Shown here one piece after another: positions 56,901-64,000 of a stretch of 64,000 bases of DNA; within the stretch, counting starts at the first letter, position 1; each line of letters opens with the position of its first letter. The stretch is from Nematostella vectensis. Its lineage: Eukaryota; Cnidaria; Anthozoa; Actiniaria; Edwardsiidae. The stretch is taken from contig NC_064041.1 in NCBI RefSeq assembly GCF_932526225.1, positions 7,833,042 to 7,897,041 of the forward strand, in the 5' to 3' direction. Under the pieces are notes generated by a model. That model saw nothing but the letters and a program-made list of their open reading frames with translations. It was not told the origin of the DNA and ran no database searches. Made by a program: the position numbers and the translations under genes.

Positions 56901-58301
56901 GACTGGGTACAGTACTATAATGAGTGTGCAGAACACTGCGCAGGTATGAAGTCGCTACCAATACGTTTGGGGAGGGGGTGGGGGTAATATGTCGACTGGG
57001 TACAGTACAATGATGAGACGCAGGTATGACGTCACTACCGATACGGTGGGGGAGGGGTCGGGGGAAATCTGGGTACAGTACTATGATGAGTGTGCAAAAC
57101 ACTGCTCAGGTATGACGTCATTACCGATACGATGGGGGAGTGGGTGGGGGCAATGTGTCGACAGGAGACAGTACAATGATGAGTGTTTGAACACTACACA
57201 AGTGAGTAATTTGCAAGACGATGGGGGAGGAGGTGGGGATTGTGCGCGACCGTGAGCAGGTGCGTAATCAGGGGGTGCGCGCGCATCCCCCGTTTGTGGC
57301 CAAAAGTGGGTCATTTCTTATTAAGGAATCTTCAAACACTATGCTTTCTCCATATGATACCTATGACTGCGCAACCCCCTCCCCCCCCCCCCCCCCCCCC
57401 TCGGTCAATCCTGGGTACGCGCCTGATAGGTGTCAAGATTGAGAGATAAATATGTGAACAAGCGAAAAGAGTTTATTGACGATTTTTTTGTTGCCAGCCT
57501 TTTCTTGACGAAAATCGTCATTTCCAAGAACCATTATCTTTATATGAGATGCGTGAACGGGAAAACTCCAGTGCATTTAAATATAGACATATACCGCACA
57601 TACAGGGCAATACAAACCAACTGCTGATACTATGTTCTATATGGGGTGGATTGCTGCTCCCCCACATATTTCAAAGAATTATACGTAAGTGACCTGTTGT
57701 GACGTGGCTTTTCCCTTCATATTGCTTTTGTATCCTCCACCCCCCCCCCCCCCCAATATTTCGAGGCCTGCTACAGCTATGATGAGGCTGACTAGTCCCC
57801 AGTCGAAACGCAAGTTTTCGGAAGGGAGATTTCGAATGGGAAAGGGAAGGAAGCAAAAAACGTCTCTTCCCTTTCTCTTTTCTCTCCCCTTCATGCCCTG
57901 CGCGCCTCTTTAACCCTTCCCTTGAGGCGGCTTTGCGACGTCTCCGAAAACCATGTGAGACGACTGGAGACGAGTCAGCTGCTAAGGCAGTTTCTATTTA
58001 ATTAGACTACGAGTTCGAGTTTTCTAGGAGTCAATAGATAGTCAACGAGGCGCGTAGAAAACGAGAACGAATAGTCTTATTGTTTTAGTATAAATCCACT
58101 CACATACTACCTACTACGCCGGGTTTTTTCGCTACTCGCTATCTATCGCTTAATAGATAGTGAGTACGGGAGCCAATCAAATTGCTGGATTCGTGATAGT
58201 ATGTGAGTAGTAGATTTATACTAATAGTAGATATAACTGTATTTCTTGTCTTTTAGGTTGAGGCTGGCTGGGATGACGAGGACTGGGCGGACCTGAATTA
58301 A
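35980..58301 (+). CDS. SCYL3: SCYL3 (PACE-1) pseudokinase, 15 coding exons
   Basis: SCY1-like pseudokinase, in vertebrates an ezrin-binding protein at Golgi and cell edge with roles in trafficking and cell adhesion. Exons: 35980-36168, 36696-36998, 37188-37244, 37492-37594, 37894-37955, 39993-40036, 40855-40932, 45152-45291, 45884-45941, 49838-49973, 51247-51387, 51526-51565, 54944-55249, 56201-56757, 58257-58301. All phases close: 2259 bases, 752 residues (human 742). MGAECS at the start is an N-myristoylation signal as in SCYL3. The kinase fold lacks catalytic residues: HNS at 130-132 replaces HRD and LGG at 149-151 replaces DFG. HEAT-type repeats follow (VPILSKLW.., MLIGLRDTDDSL, GGEVVVGGQR). 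Exon 13 encodes a long Lys/Glu-rich charged coil; exon 14 is acidic and ends near DFFSDMQPEL; exon 15 gives VEAGWDDEDWADLN. The last intron position and tail match vertebrate SCYL3. Confidence 0.94.
36270..36580. repeat. Two diverged tandem copies of about 150 bp
   Basis: Both halves carry GGGGAGTGGCCT, CTTGGTATCATGAG, TCATCYRCAATAG and ACATAGAAGGAGCACCTAG in order. It lies in SCYL3 intron 1 and ends about 115 bases before exon 2. Confidence 0.75.
38169..38660. mobile_element. 492-bp inverted-repeat element, TIR AAACACGAGGTTCC
   Basis: The left arm AAACACGAGGTTCCACTATC continues to CACCCCTGGGCTCG. The right arm is its inverse with a few changes, about 52 bases per arm. The interior has no coding sequence. 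It lies in SCYL3 intron 5. Confidence 0.85.
38880..39425. repeat. Degenerate CGCGAAAATAAAGTG-rich repeat cluster
   Basis: Repeated words CGCGAAAATAAAGTG, GCGACAATTAAGTG and ATTTCGCGATTTT occur in both orientations. The right edge GTGTAGTAAGGTACC resembles the terminal repeat of the 41026-41228 element. It is probably one or more decayed copies of that family in SCYL3 intron 5. Confidence 0.6.
40078..40228. mobile_element. 151-bp MITE, family C
   Basis: Ends CAGGTGCGTACACAGGGTGC and TGGGTATGCGCCTG are near-inverse. The interior has TGGTGGCCAAAAAGTGAGTC and TTTTTCCATATGATACCTAT, then a C-run of about 17. A second copy with the same interior lies at 57257-57425, and a diverged relative lies near 18480-18606. 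It lies in SCYL3 intron 6, about 40 bases after exon 6. Confidence 0.85.
40362..40619. mobile_element. Family D MITE-like element, opposite orientation
   Basis: Ends CAGGCCCATCCACAGGA and TCGGTACGGGCCTG. It shares TTTTTCTTGGGGGGGG and GGTGCGAAATCCGAAAAA with the 30117-30358 copy read on the other strand. It contains a G-run near 40441 and a C-run near 40590. SCYL3 intron 6. Confidence 0.7.
41026..41228. mobile_element. 203-bp MITE, TIR TACCTTATTACA
   Basis: The left end TACCTTATTACATTTTCGCG is matched at the right by the inverse, ending CGCGAAAATAAAGTGTAATAAGGTA (21-bp core shown in part by position 41208-41228). The interior is rich in TTCGCGATTT. It lies in SCYL3 intron 7, about 95 bases after exon 7. 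Confidence 0.8.
41450..41488. mobile_element. Truncated family A MITE, one end only
   Basis: AAAGCCGCATTATCACCAGT followed by TTACTTCCGGTCGATTACG matches the terminal 40 bases of family A, then the match stops. No partner end is nearby. Confidence 0.75.
41781..41949. repeat. 169-bp palindrome of GTTAGCGCTAAC type
   Basis: GACCCAGAGTTAGCGCTAAC at the left edge is matched by its exact inverse at the right; the arms continue through CAGCGTTTCGGG. The inner segment CGTGGGTTAGGGTTAATTTA recurs in direct orientation near 42763-42830 beyond the next foldback. Confidence 0.8.
42221..42761. mobile_element. 541-bp foldback element
   Basis: The outer arms TCTCGCTAGTGTCACGCACC and, inverted, TCTCGCTACGCACCAAACTC match through CGAATCCTGCAAATGACA, GAAATGGAGGTAATTACAGG, GTTTTGGGGCTTTTCTGCGA and GTGTGAATTTTACTC, to inner arms AAACCAGTTTTTCACTCG. 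Arms exceed 150 bases each. It lies in SCYL3 intron 7. Confidence 0.8.
42831..42975. repeat. 46-bp tandem repeat, about 3 copies
   Basis: TAATAAACAGTCAACCATAA occurs at 42831 and 42877, a 46-base period, followed by a third diverged unit. ACACGTCGCCCATAAATG is shared by all. Confidence 0.85.
42981..43290. repeat. About 120-bp tandem repeat with TGACGTCA cores
   Basis: Two and a half units share CTCATATNTCATCATAGAAA, TCTAASTTG and AACTGAGCATGACGTCATC or its variant. Two units include TGACGTCA, the consensus CRE/ATF palindrome. Whether it acts as a regulatory site is unknown. SCYL3 intron 7. Confidence 0.75.
43792..44147. mobile_element. 356-bp MITE, family B
   Basis: Second copy of the 20426-20768 family, with ends CATACCTGTCAACTCTCCCG and GTTGACAGGTATG. 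It shares TAGCGATTTTTATCGCT and GAGCTTTCTATACGGCAAA. SCYL3 intron 7. Confidence 0.85.
44293..44546. mobile_element. 254-bp MITE, family A, TTAA-flanked
   Basis: Full-length family A copy with TTAA at both edges; one change in the right terminal repeat (TGCTGC for TGCGGC). Same orientation as the 35004 copy. SCYL3 intron 7. Confidence 0.9.
45310..45640. repeat. Long imperfect ATC/CAT microsatellite
   Basis: TCATCATC, CACCACCAC and CGTCGTCG blocks run for over 300 bases, starting 20 bases after SCYL3 exon 8. Confidence 0.9.
45687..45857. mobile_element. Decayed family A MITE
   Basis: Shares GGCCATCCGCTTTAAATT, AAGAAACTTCCAATAGACAC, CAATATTTTTCGCGTTTTT and ATCATCGGAGAATGTTACGT with full copies, but the terminal repeats are eroded. 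It ends about 27 bases before SCYL3 exon 9. Confidence 0.75.
47288..47385. repeat. 50-bp tandem duplication
   Basis: ATTTTTTCAGACATATRAATT followed by GACACATGAATTGTTAGG occurs twice, 50 bases apart, nearly identical. Each copy holds an acceptor-like TTTTTTCAG, but no exon follows. Confidence 0.85.
47827..48795 (-). CDS. Rhodopsin-class GPCR, single exon, inside SCYL3 intron 9
   Basis: Seven-transmembrane receptor of 322 residues in one uninterrupted frame, antisense to SCYL3. TM1 has LTVLGNGLVMYII (GN), TM2 SLAVADFCVG (LAxxD), TM3 ends in LDRYLAIVHP (DRY), TM4 has MIVIAWMVAL (W), and TM7 has SAPNFFVYALMKNDFR in place of NPxxY. N-glycosylation sites lie near the N terminus (NLS, NNT). The TM3 cysteine and an ECL2 cysteine that normally form the conserved disulfide are absent, and TM6 reads LVCSSFLQYWLI without CWxP. 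The third loop is Arg- and Ser/Thr-rich. The ligand cannot be named. Lack of the disulfide recalls melanocortin and lipid receptors, but cnidarian amine-like orphans are also possible. Start is the first of two Met codons; codon use looks normal and no frame break is seen. Confidence 0.9.
   Translation of the reverse strand: MMNLSVLEKEMNAISWNNTKGGGTMQRPTWYWVLRVIMTLLTVLGNGLVMYIIASRKRLRQRRSPNWYILSLAVADFCVGVYNGPSLFLYVWLPVTYSPETWAILEFFMNVFLIASVANLFALTLDRYLAIVHPFTHHNLVNSNGCLAMIVIAWMVALLQRIPFLVLKLNNAESSTFLRYQIFYIPTFVILPNIFMIYAYVRIAFVARRHLKHMRATDVQESSNSTTNPSNTRQRRLETRHRNASTAAVGVVIAIFLVCSSFLQYWLICNYFDVPTCNENESNIRFYAMVLMRYFNSAPNFFVYALMKNDFRNEVRSLFSCL
51590..51700. repeat. Imperfect ATC/CAT microsatellite
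   Basis: Tract of TCATCATC and CATCGGCATCG starting about 25 bases after SCYL3 exon 12. It explains the Met-rich and Asp-rich open frames on the minus strand here. Confidence 0.85.
52199..53935. repeat. 57-bp satellite with a 750-bp higher-order period
   Basis: About 30 units of the type CCGCGAAACATCATGCAATT then TGGTGTGCAAACAGCTCATT then TAGATTTTCTCATT. Some units alternate with a second type, CATAAAACCTGGTGTTCAAAC. The variant TCTCATTCAGCGAAACATCA recurs at 52251 and 53001, and 52199-52620 matches 52949-53368 almost base for base, giving a 750-base higher-order repeat. Since 57 is 19 codons, frames of 165-170 residues stay open (repeat RNIMQFGVQTA). It lies in SCYL3 intron 12 and no splice signals link it to the gene. 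Confidence 0.95.
54535..54876. mobile_element. 342-bp foldback element
   Basis: Ends AATTTGACTCCGAAA and TTTTGGAGTCAAATT are inverse. Inner arms include ACAGCGAGCTCTGTC / GACAGGGCTCGCTGT, CAAACGACGCGCTGTGT / ACACAGCGCGTCGTTTG and AGCGTCGCGTTT / AAACGCGACGCT. It ends 67 bases before SCYL3 exon 13. Confidence 0.8.
55388..56035. repeat. 32-bp minisatellite, about 20 copies
   Basis: Unit CATCAGTATCTACTAACAAG then CCATACTCTTTA. Variants alternate ACTAAC, ACTACC and ACAAAC. It fills most of SCYL3 intron 13 (55250-56200). Confidence 0.95.
56681..57235 (+). repeat. 93-bp tandem array made from the end of SCYL3 exon 14
   Basis: The unit comprises GATACGATGGGGGAGTGGGT, AATGTGTCGACTGGGTACAG, TACAATGATGAGTGTGCAAA and ACACTGCGCAGGTATGACG. 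The first unit is the last 77 bases of exon 14 plus its donor (exon edge 56757). Further CAGGTATG(A) junction copies lie at 56850, 56943, 57023 and 57109, mostly 93 bases apart. In each copy the frame meets TGA directly after CAG-GTA, so read-through adds one residue. Confidence 0.93.
57257..57425. mobile_element. 169-bp MITE, family C
   Basis: Second copy of the 40078-40228 family, with ends CAGGTGCGTAATCAGGGGGT and TGGGTACGCGCCTG. It shares TTTGTGGCCAAAAGTGGGTC and TCCATATGATACCTATGACT and a C-run of more than 20. SCYL3 intron 14. Confidence 0.85.
58087..58223. mobile_element. 137-bp MITE next to the last SCYL3 exon
   Basis: Ends TAGTATAAATCCACTCACAT and ATGTGAGTAGTAGATTTATACTA are near-inverse; inner palindrome CTATCTATCGCTTAATAGATAG. 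The right end lies 33 bases before exon 15 at 58257, so the element probably supplies the branch-point region. Confidence 0.8.
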
Positions 58302-60793
58302 GGGGGAAATAAACAATGAAATAAGGAGAAAATATTTTTTAAAGAATATAGTTAGGAATGTATTAAGCAGTGAATATAAAATCCCAGAATAAATCTATTC
58401 ATCCCCGCAGAGGTAATCTTTTCCCTGTGTTGCTTCCCCAGAACTCTGCACTTGAAATTTACCGTTATAAGGTATTTATTCTTAATTCTCTCGGTCGATA
58501 AAGTTAGATTTTTTTCTGAATTATACAATGACGTTTTATATACTGATTGTAAGAAAGTAATTATTCAAAAATACAAGATTTCAACTGTGTTTTGTAAATC
58601 AACTATTATAAAGTCTCGTCAGCCCATATACTATTTGTGCTTTCTTGATTTGATACATAAACTATGATACATTGTTTTGAGATTATTATTTCGCGATATC
58701 CTTGCATAATTAATATTCCAAGATTGAAGAGATTATTATTATTTTACCACGATTTTTAATTTCAAGAGATTACATCTTAACCCATTGACTCCTGGCTATT
58801 TTTGAGCTGTATTTACAAAAAACAGACTGAAAACAGATACCTCCCCCCCCTATTCTGAGTTTTATACAGCCCGTCAAAGTAAAACACAGCTGCACCTAGT
58901 CAGCGGTATCCAAGCTTTCCAACAGTGCTTTGTGCTCCCCACTTTTAATCCCTCGTTGTGCTGAAGCAAGCACAAGTTGATGGTTGCTTGTATTTGTCAT
59001 AAAAAATACAGCTATGAGCATATTAGGAGAGTGTCTCAGGACATCATGAAGTCTATTGGGCATAATTGAGTGCTTCGCTTATGGATATTTGCAAGCAAAG
59101 GTGGATTCATGATGATTTTTTTCTTGTTTGGCTTTGCCTGGATAAGAAAATAATTTTCTAATGAATCACCACATCTCTCCTAAATGCTGTCTTTTCTGAA
59201 ACCAAATTGATTCCAAAATTGTTTACACTGCTATTCTGGGTCTGTATGACCTAGAATTGATTTGTTTGGCTTCGGGGTGAAAAGCATCTGACTTTGGGGA
59301 GAGGAGTGTTGACTGGCTCTCCCCTCGTGAATTTTTCCCTGGATCTCCCAGAATAATTTGCAATACGTAAAGGCATCTTCGTGGTTTTACAAGCCTTCAA
59401 GGAGTGGACATTGTGTCTTGAGGCCATGGAAATGTACCTGGAGGATCAGAATAAAGGTATCTATATGTGTCTTGAGCTGTGTTTGCTGATCTCTCTCCCT
59501 TGTGTGGTATTTTGAGCGTTTTATTGAGAGGGGGTGATTCTGCTTTTCTTCCCTTGTTCGATTTGAAATTTGTCAAAGAACCTGTGCTATTATTTGACTT
59601 AAGAGTAGTTGCCAACACCTTGGTTGGATGCATATCTTCAAGACCATTTATCCCTTAGACTGATGCCTGAGTATCTTCATCTTGTTGTGTTTATTTTGCA
59701 TTTATGAATTTTTTGGGTTGTGGGTACTTCCCAAAGCCGGTACAGGCCGGTTGAGGGGTCAATGTGTTAAATTACAAACAAAATCCAGGTGAAGGTCTTA
59801 TAAGAATACTATATAGAATTGTTGGAGCTCTCGGTATAGAGTTCAACTAAACAACAGCATTTTGCAGCATCTAAAAAGAGAGGGTCACTCAATTAGGCGG
59901 CAATAGCCACACAGACATGCATCTTGTACATAGTTCCATCTTTCTGCTGGGTCTGTCAGACGCGCAGAAATATTCTTCAAAATCAAATTTTGGGAAAATG
60001 TACGGTTCTTTTTCTTGTTAGCTAACCATGCACAAGTTACCCCCACCCCTTCTTTCTGCGCAAACGGTTTGTGAGAAACAGAGTGAAACTTCTGAATTTC
60101 CAGGAAGAAATTTGAGATAGCTGTTGAAAAAGCCGTATCGAATGATAATAAAAGACCAATAACTCGTGAGATGTTTCGAAACCAACGAACGTTCGTGCTT
60201 ATGTATGTTAAGTAGGCTTTGTGGTAAAGTACGCGTGTCGTGATTAGTCAAAAACGTGTAAAGAATAAAAAACAAATATTTGTAGCCAATCCCGTACAAT
60301 GATTGGACAAATGTAATACTTGTCTATCAATTTTGATTAACACCAAAACACATTCCTCGGTTGTGCGAATTCCCCGCTGTGAAGCTACAGGCTTCAACTT
60401 CTTACTTGATCTCGCCTGTGATTGGTCGAGCCTTGACAGGACGCGCTGCCATTGGTTATCTGAAACCATAGGACAGAGTAAGCCATTCAAGTGTCGCGGC
60501 GGTTTTTCGTTAGAATCAACAGCGAAGTCACAACGGATTTAAAACTCGTTGAGAAGAACTGTAAAAGTTGGTCAAGGTAAATATATTGGTCTTGAACTAA
60601 TTTTTTGGAGTTAGAAATCATCATTCCATCTTCTGGCATTGTGTAGGGTTTGCCGAGGTTGACTTTGAGCTTCAAATGGGCGAGTATTTGATGGACGTTC
60701 TAGATGCGATGGGAAGTTGACTTTCGGAAGTACACACAACGTGTTGTAGTTTTTGGCATGCGACTGCTGGAATACTGGCAATAAATCGCCAAA
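58302..60793. other. Intergenic region between SCYL3 and the next gene
   Basis: No exon or repeat array was recognised. The SCYL3 3' UTR occupies the left edge. Toward the right edge, inverted CCAAT boxes (ATTGG) at about 60422 and 60452 in moderately GC-rich DNA could belong to the promoter of the gene starting at 60794; this is weak evidence. Confidence 0.45.
58308..58313 (+). terminator. Candidate SCYL3 polyadenylation signal
   Basis: AATAAA seven bases after the stop codon at 58299-58301. A second AATAAA lies at about 58387-58392, a more usual distance, so the second may be the one used. Confidence 0.5.
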
Positions 60794-63700
60794 ATGAGTC
60801 GCAGATCAAGTGTTAGTAGTAGCAGTGTAAGTACTAGTATGAAATCTGGCCTTGAAGATGATCCACTTATGCGAGATTGCTATGATTTACGGAGAAGACT
60901 TCTACAAACTGAGCAGTCACTTCAGAGTATGAAGCCTCCAAATATATCCGCTAGGTAAGTTGGAAATGTAGATGATATGTAATTACAATGATCACACAGC
61001 ACTTTTCTTCTAATAAATCCAAATTTACATTGATCAAAACCTACGAGATCAATTACATCAAACACGTAAACACAAAGCAATGTTATTACAAACTCACTTT
61101 GAAATTGTATGGGTAACTTAAGTTATTATTAATTTTAAAGCACCCATGAAATCTTCAATATCTCTGTTAGCTTTTTTGTTAATAAAAATTTATAAACAGG
61201 TGATAAAAAAATCATCCAATCAAAAAATCATTTTGACATAAAAGACATGTTGTGTATACCACACTTACACTATCTTATGTAAACAATGTTACTTGGCTAA
61301 AAAAATATTAGTCAGTATCTTACTTTTATAGATCTTACCTAAAGTGTATTATATAAGATTGTATTATAATTCATGTGTTCTCTAAGTGTTAGATTATATT
61401 ATAATTCGCGTGTTCTCTCTAAATACAAGATAAATTCAACTCCTGTTACTAAGTAACTTGGCCATTCCCCTTTACTGTTCCTTTTAGTTCTATACAAACA
61501 CACTGCTGTTGCAAAGAAATATTTTGTTTCACTGCTTTGTAGAGTTATCTCCTTGTATTGTGAATATACTATTGAGTATTTTAACAAAATGTTGTGAAAG
61601 ACACTAATTTAAATAATTATCAGGGATTACAGAGTGATGTAGAGAGAGAAGAAATGTCTTTTTATGTTTGAACAAGCCTATAAAACACTCGACCGTCCAT
61701 TTTCTCTTTACACATAAATTAACATTTATGATGCCATATTCAGTTTCAAAAGTATTAACATGATTCTTTATACAAGTTCTTCTTTATTCAATTCAGATAT
61801 GCATATTACATTGGTTACTACAGTGTTTTGAAATCTGAAATTAAACTGTGTTTGGCATTACTCGCTCTAAATGATCAATTACACCCACAAAGAAACTTCG
61901 ATTAGACAAACTTCTTTCAATATTTTAAAATATTTTTTTGCATTTTCCATCATCAGAGATTGTTAGGTAATCGGCCAGAAGTAAACTGGTGACAATGCGG
62001 CTTTAAATTATAGCAGCGGGTAAAAAGGTGTTTTCCTTTGACATGATCCTGGTGAGACGCACGATTTGATATTGATTAAGCCTGTTGCAGTTTCTCATTG
62101 TTCTCTCATTTATAATTATCATGTTTATTTTTTTAACCTGTAGAATTCAGGATAAGGCTTATCTATTGAGTTTGTTGTGGCCCCCCGCTATTCTTTTACA
62201 ATTCAGTAGTCTTTAACCATAAAATAGAAACCTCCCTTTGTATTCACATACTTGGCAAACATCCTAAGATTGAAAGCTTTATAAATAAAACCTTTATGAT
62301 TACAACATGGACTAAAAAGTGTCAGTGTTCGAACACTAGCTGGTTTGTAGTCATGTCTCTTGGATGTTACCAACTCCAAACTGTGAGAAGTGTACAGCTT
62401 TTCAATGCAAGAAAATGTTCTATTTGTTCTACAATTTGTCAAACAAGGTACTGTTACTGTAATTGATAAATATTCCACAGTGAAGTCCTTGATCATAGAT
62501 GTTTTTTGAGCTGAAAATTAAAGCCTTGCTTGTTAAACCAATTTTCACTTCTAAGAATTTCATTGAGTGGTTATGTACTAATTGAAGCCCTTGATCATAG
62601 ATGTTTTTTGAGCTGAAAATTAAAGCCTTGCTTGTTAAACCAATTTTCACTTCTAAGAATTTCATTGAGTGGTTATGTACTAATTGAAGCCCTTGATCAT
62701 AGATGTTTTTTGAGCTGAAAATTAAAGCCTTGCTTGTTAAACCAATTTTCACTTCTAAGAATTTTCATTGAGTGGTTATGTACCATTTTTGTGCACAACA
62801 TTAATCTGTGAACTTCTCTAAAGCTACTCAAATTAACTTGATAATGTATACATACATAACTGATCTTTTCCACAAAAACACTTTAATACGTACATTAATA
62901 TATTATTCCTCTTTATACAATGGGATACTAATTTTGAAATCCTTGTTCTTCCAGCAGAGAAAAAAAATAGAGCTTATGTGAAAGTATACCCCAGATCCTT
63001 AATTATGTTATCTTTTTAGTGACAAGTCAAGACCAACATCCAGAACTCAGCAAAGCTATGACAGGAAAAAAGATACTGCAACAGATATTGACAGAAACTA
63101 TCGGCTCAGTCCAGATGATGCCAGGTACAGTTATAGTAATCACTGCTAAATCTTTTTCCCACACCTCTGGATATATAAAATGTTATAGCACTTTCTTGAA
63201 AATATTTGAAGAATAAGGGAAGGGAGGATACATGTACTCTAAGTGGTGAAGGGGGTGATTAACAGTTAGTTCTTTCTTTCTTCTGTTTCTCTTCCATGTT
63301 GATTTTTGCACCGGAATATTTCTCTGCTTTTTTCTCAAACTAGGAAGAGACACTGGGTTTGGCATACCTTGTAATTTTTAGCAATCAGCTTGTTGAACAA
63401 CTTGAAAATGGTGTTTGAGCAAGGTGCTTTTGCCCCACAAACCCCACCTTACACCACCACCTTAAAAAACACACACGTGTGTAAGTTACATTTTGATATG
63501 TACCAGACAGCTAAAGTTTAGAACTACATCTACAAAAATGAACCCATCCCTGTTAATGACAACACTTGTAGTTCCTAATAATTTTGTGGTCTTTCCCTAC
63601 CCATTTTCAGTTTTGTTACATACTGTTCATACAGAATTTCTTGTGTGAAAATAGAAAGACTGTAGAAATAGGGAGTGTATTTGTTTCTTCTCCCAGCCAT

Positions 63701-64000
63701 CATAAAGTATTTGACATGGACACAATGTATTTCCATCTATACTTTAGAGACAGAAAGGCTGTGACCTCAAATAGGCAAACCACCAGGCAGAAAGAGGCCT
63801 TGTGTCGGTCAACACGTGATAGTCCACTTAGGAAGCTGCTACAAGAACAAAACAAGGAAATGAAGGATAGAGATCATAGGAATCAGAAAAACACCAAACA
63901 GATTCACTGTGATGAAAATGTTTCCTACTGCCAGGGACCAAATGTTGATGACACGCTGTGTAGCTCTCTTGATATGGAGGATCTGAGGATTGATCTTGGG
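60794..64000 (+). CDS. Unrecognised charged, Ser-rich protein, 5' part only (3 exons)
   Basis: Exons 60794-60954, 63020-63124 and 63748 to beyond 64000 splice in frame (phases 2, 2) to 173 residues before the window ends. The start MSRRSSVSSSSVSTSMKSG follows CCAAA. Exon 1 continues as an amphipathic stretch LMRDCYDLRRRLLQTEQSL that could begin a coiled coil. Exons 2 and 3 are rich in Lys, Arg, Asp and Gln with a helical KLLQEQNKEMKDRDHRNQKN. No catalytic or membrane motif is seen. The composition suits a centrosomal, ciliary or cytoskeletal coiled-coil protein, but I do not recognise the family. The gene is downstream of and parallel to SCYL3. Confidence 0.75.
61850..62009. mobile_element. 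5'-truncated family A MITE
   Basis: It holds the inner part and one intact end (GTAAACTGGTGACAATGCGG then CTTTAA); the opposite end is missing. It lies in intron 1 of the gene starting at 60794. Confidence 0.8.
62487..62790. repeat. 102-bp tandem repeat, 3 copies
   Basis: CCTTGATCATAGATGTTTTT occurs at 62487, 62589 and 62691, an exact 102-base period, with almost no divergence. Because 102 is 34 codons, a minus-strand frame stays open; it is not called as a gene. Intron 1 of the gene starting at 60794. Confidence 0.93.

Noticed and set aside
56022-57102. Long minus-strand frames of 201 and 150 residues
   Set aside because: They lie antisense to SCYL3 exon 14 and its derived array, whose plus-strand frame has clear family support.

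Overview
The window is eukaryotic genomic DNA. It has intron-rich genes with GT-AG introns of 0.1-4 kb, animal-specific families (an NMDA-type glutamate receptor, a rhodopsin-class GPCR, SCYL3, SLC31 copper transporters) and a dense load of short inverted-repeat elements and minisatellites. The gene content and the style of the repeats suggest an anthozoan cnidarian, most likely a sea anemone. That assignment is an inference; no sequence search was possible. I saw no rRNA, tRNA, CRISPR or bacterial operon features.

Layout. Four genes lie on the minus strand in the left half: an NMDA-like ionotropic glutamate receptor (10 exons, 12258 to 1453), ALDH9A1 (7 exons, 21217 to 14045) and SLC31A1/CTR1 (4 exons, 28512 to 24649), plus a single-exon GPCR further right (48795-47827). 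Three genes lie on the plus strand: SLC31A2/CTR2 (3 exons, 29374-31643), SCYL3 (15 coding exons, 35980-58301, with the GPCR antisense inside its ninth intron) and the 5' part of an unrecognised coiled-coil-type gene (from 60794, running off the right edge). I rebuilt the gene models by hand from splice sites. In every complete model the exon phases close, giving about 965, 523, 180, 155 and 752 residues, each near the usual family length.

How the genes relate. CTR1 and CTR2 are a head-to-head paralogous pair with matching intron phases and a shared 0.86-kb upstream region, which suggests co-regulated copper uptake and handling. The other genes are ordinary neighbours with no evident shared pathway.

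Repeats. At least a dozen inverted-repeat (MITE or foldback) families sit in introns and intergenic DNA, several present more than once. Tandem arrays include a 32-bp G/C-rich array that touches a splice donor of the glutamate receptor, a 62-bp array, and a 57-bp array with a 750-bp higher-order period. Two arrays inside SCYL3 are built from copies of its own exon edges: one from the start-codon exon with its splice acceptor, the other from the end of exon 14 with its splice donor. Long G/C homopolymer runs are unusually frequent. I found no clear undescribed multi-gene system. The most unusual signals are the exon-derived minisatellites, the G-runs just inside receptor introns, and the altered pore motif of the receptor.
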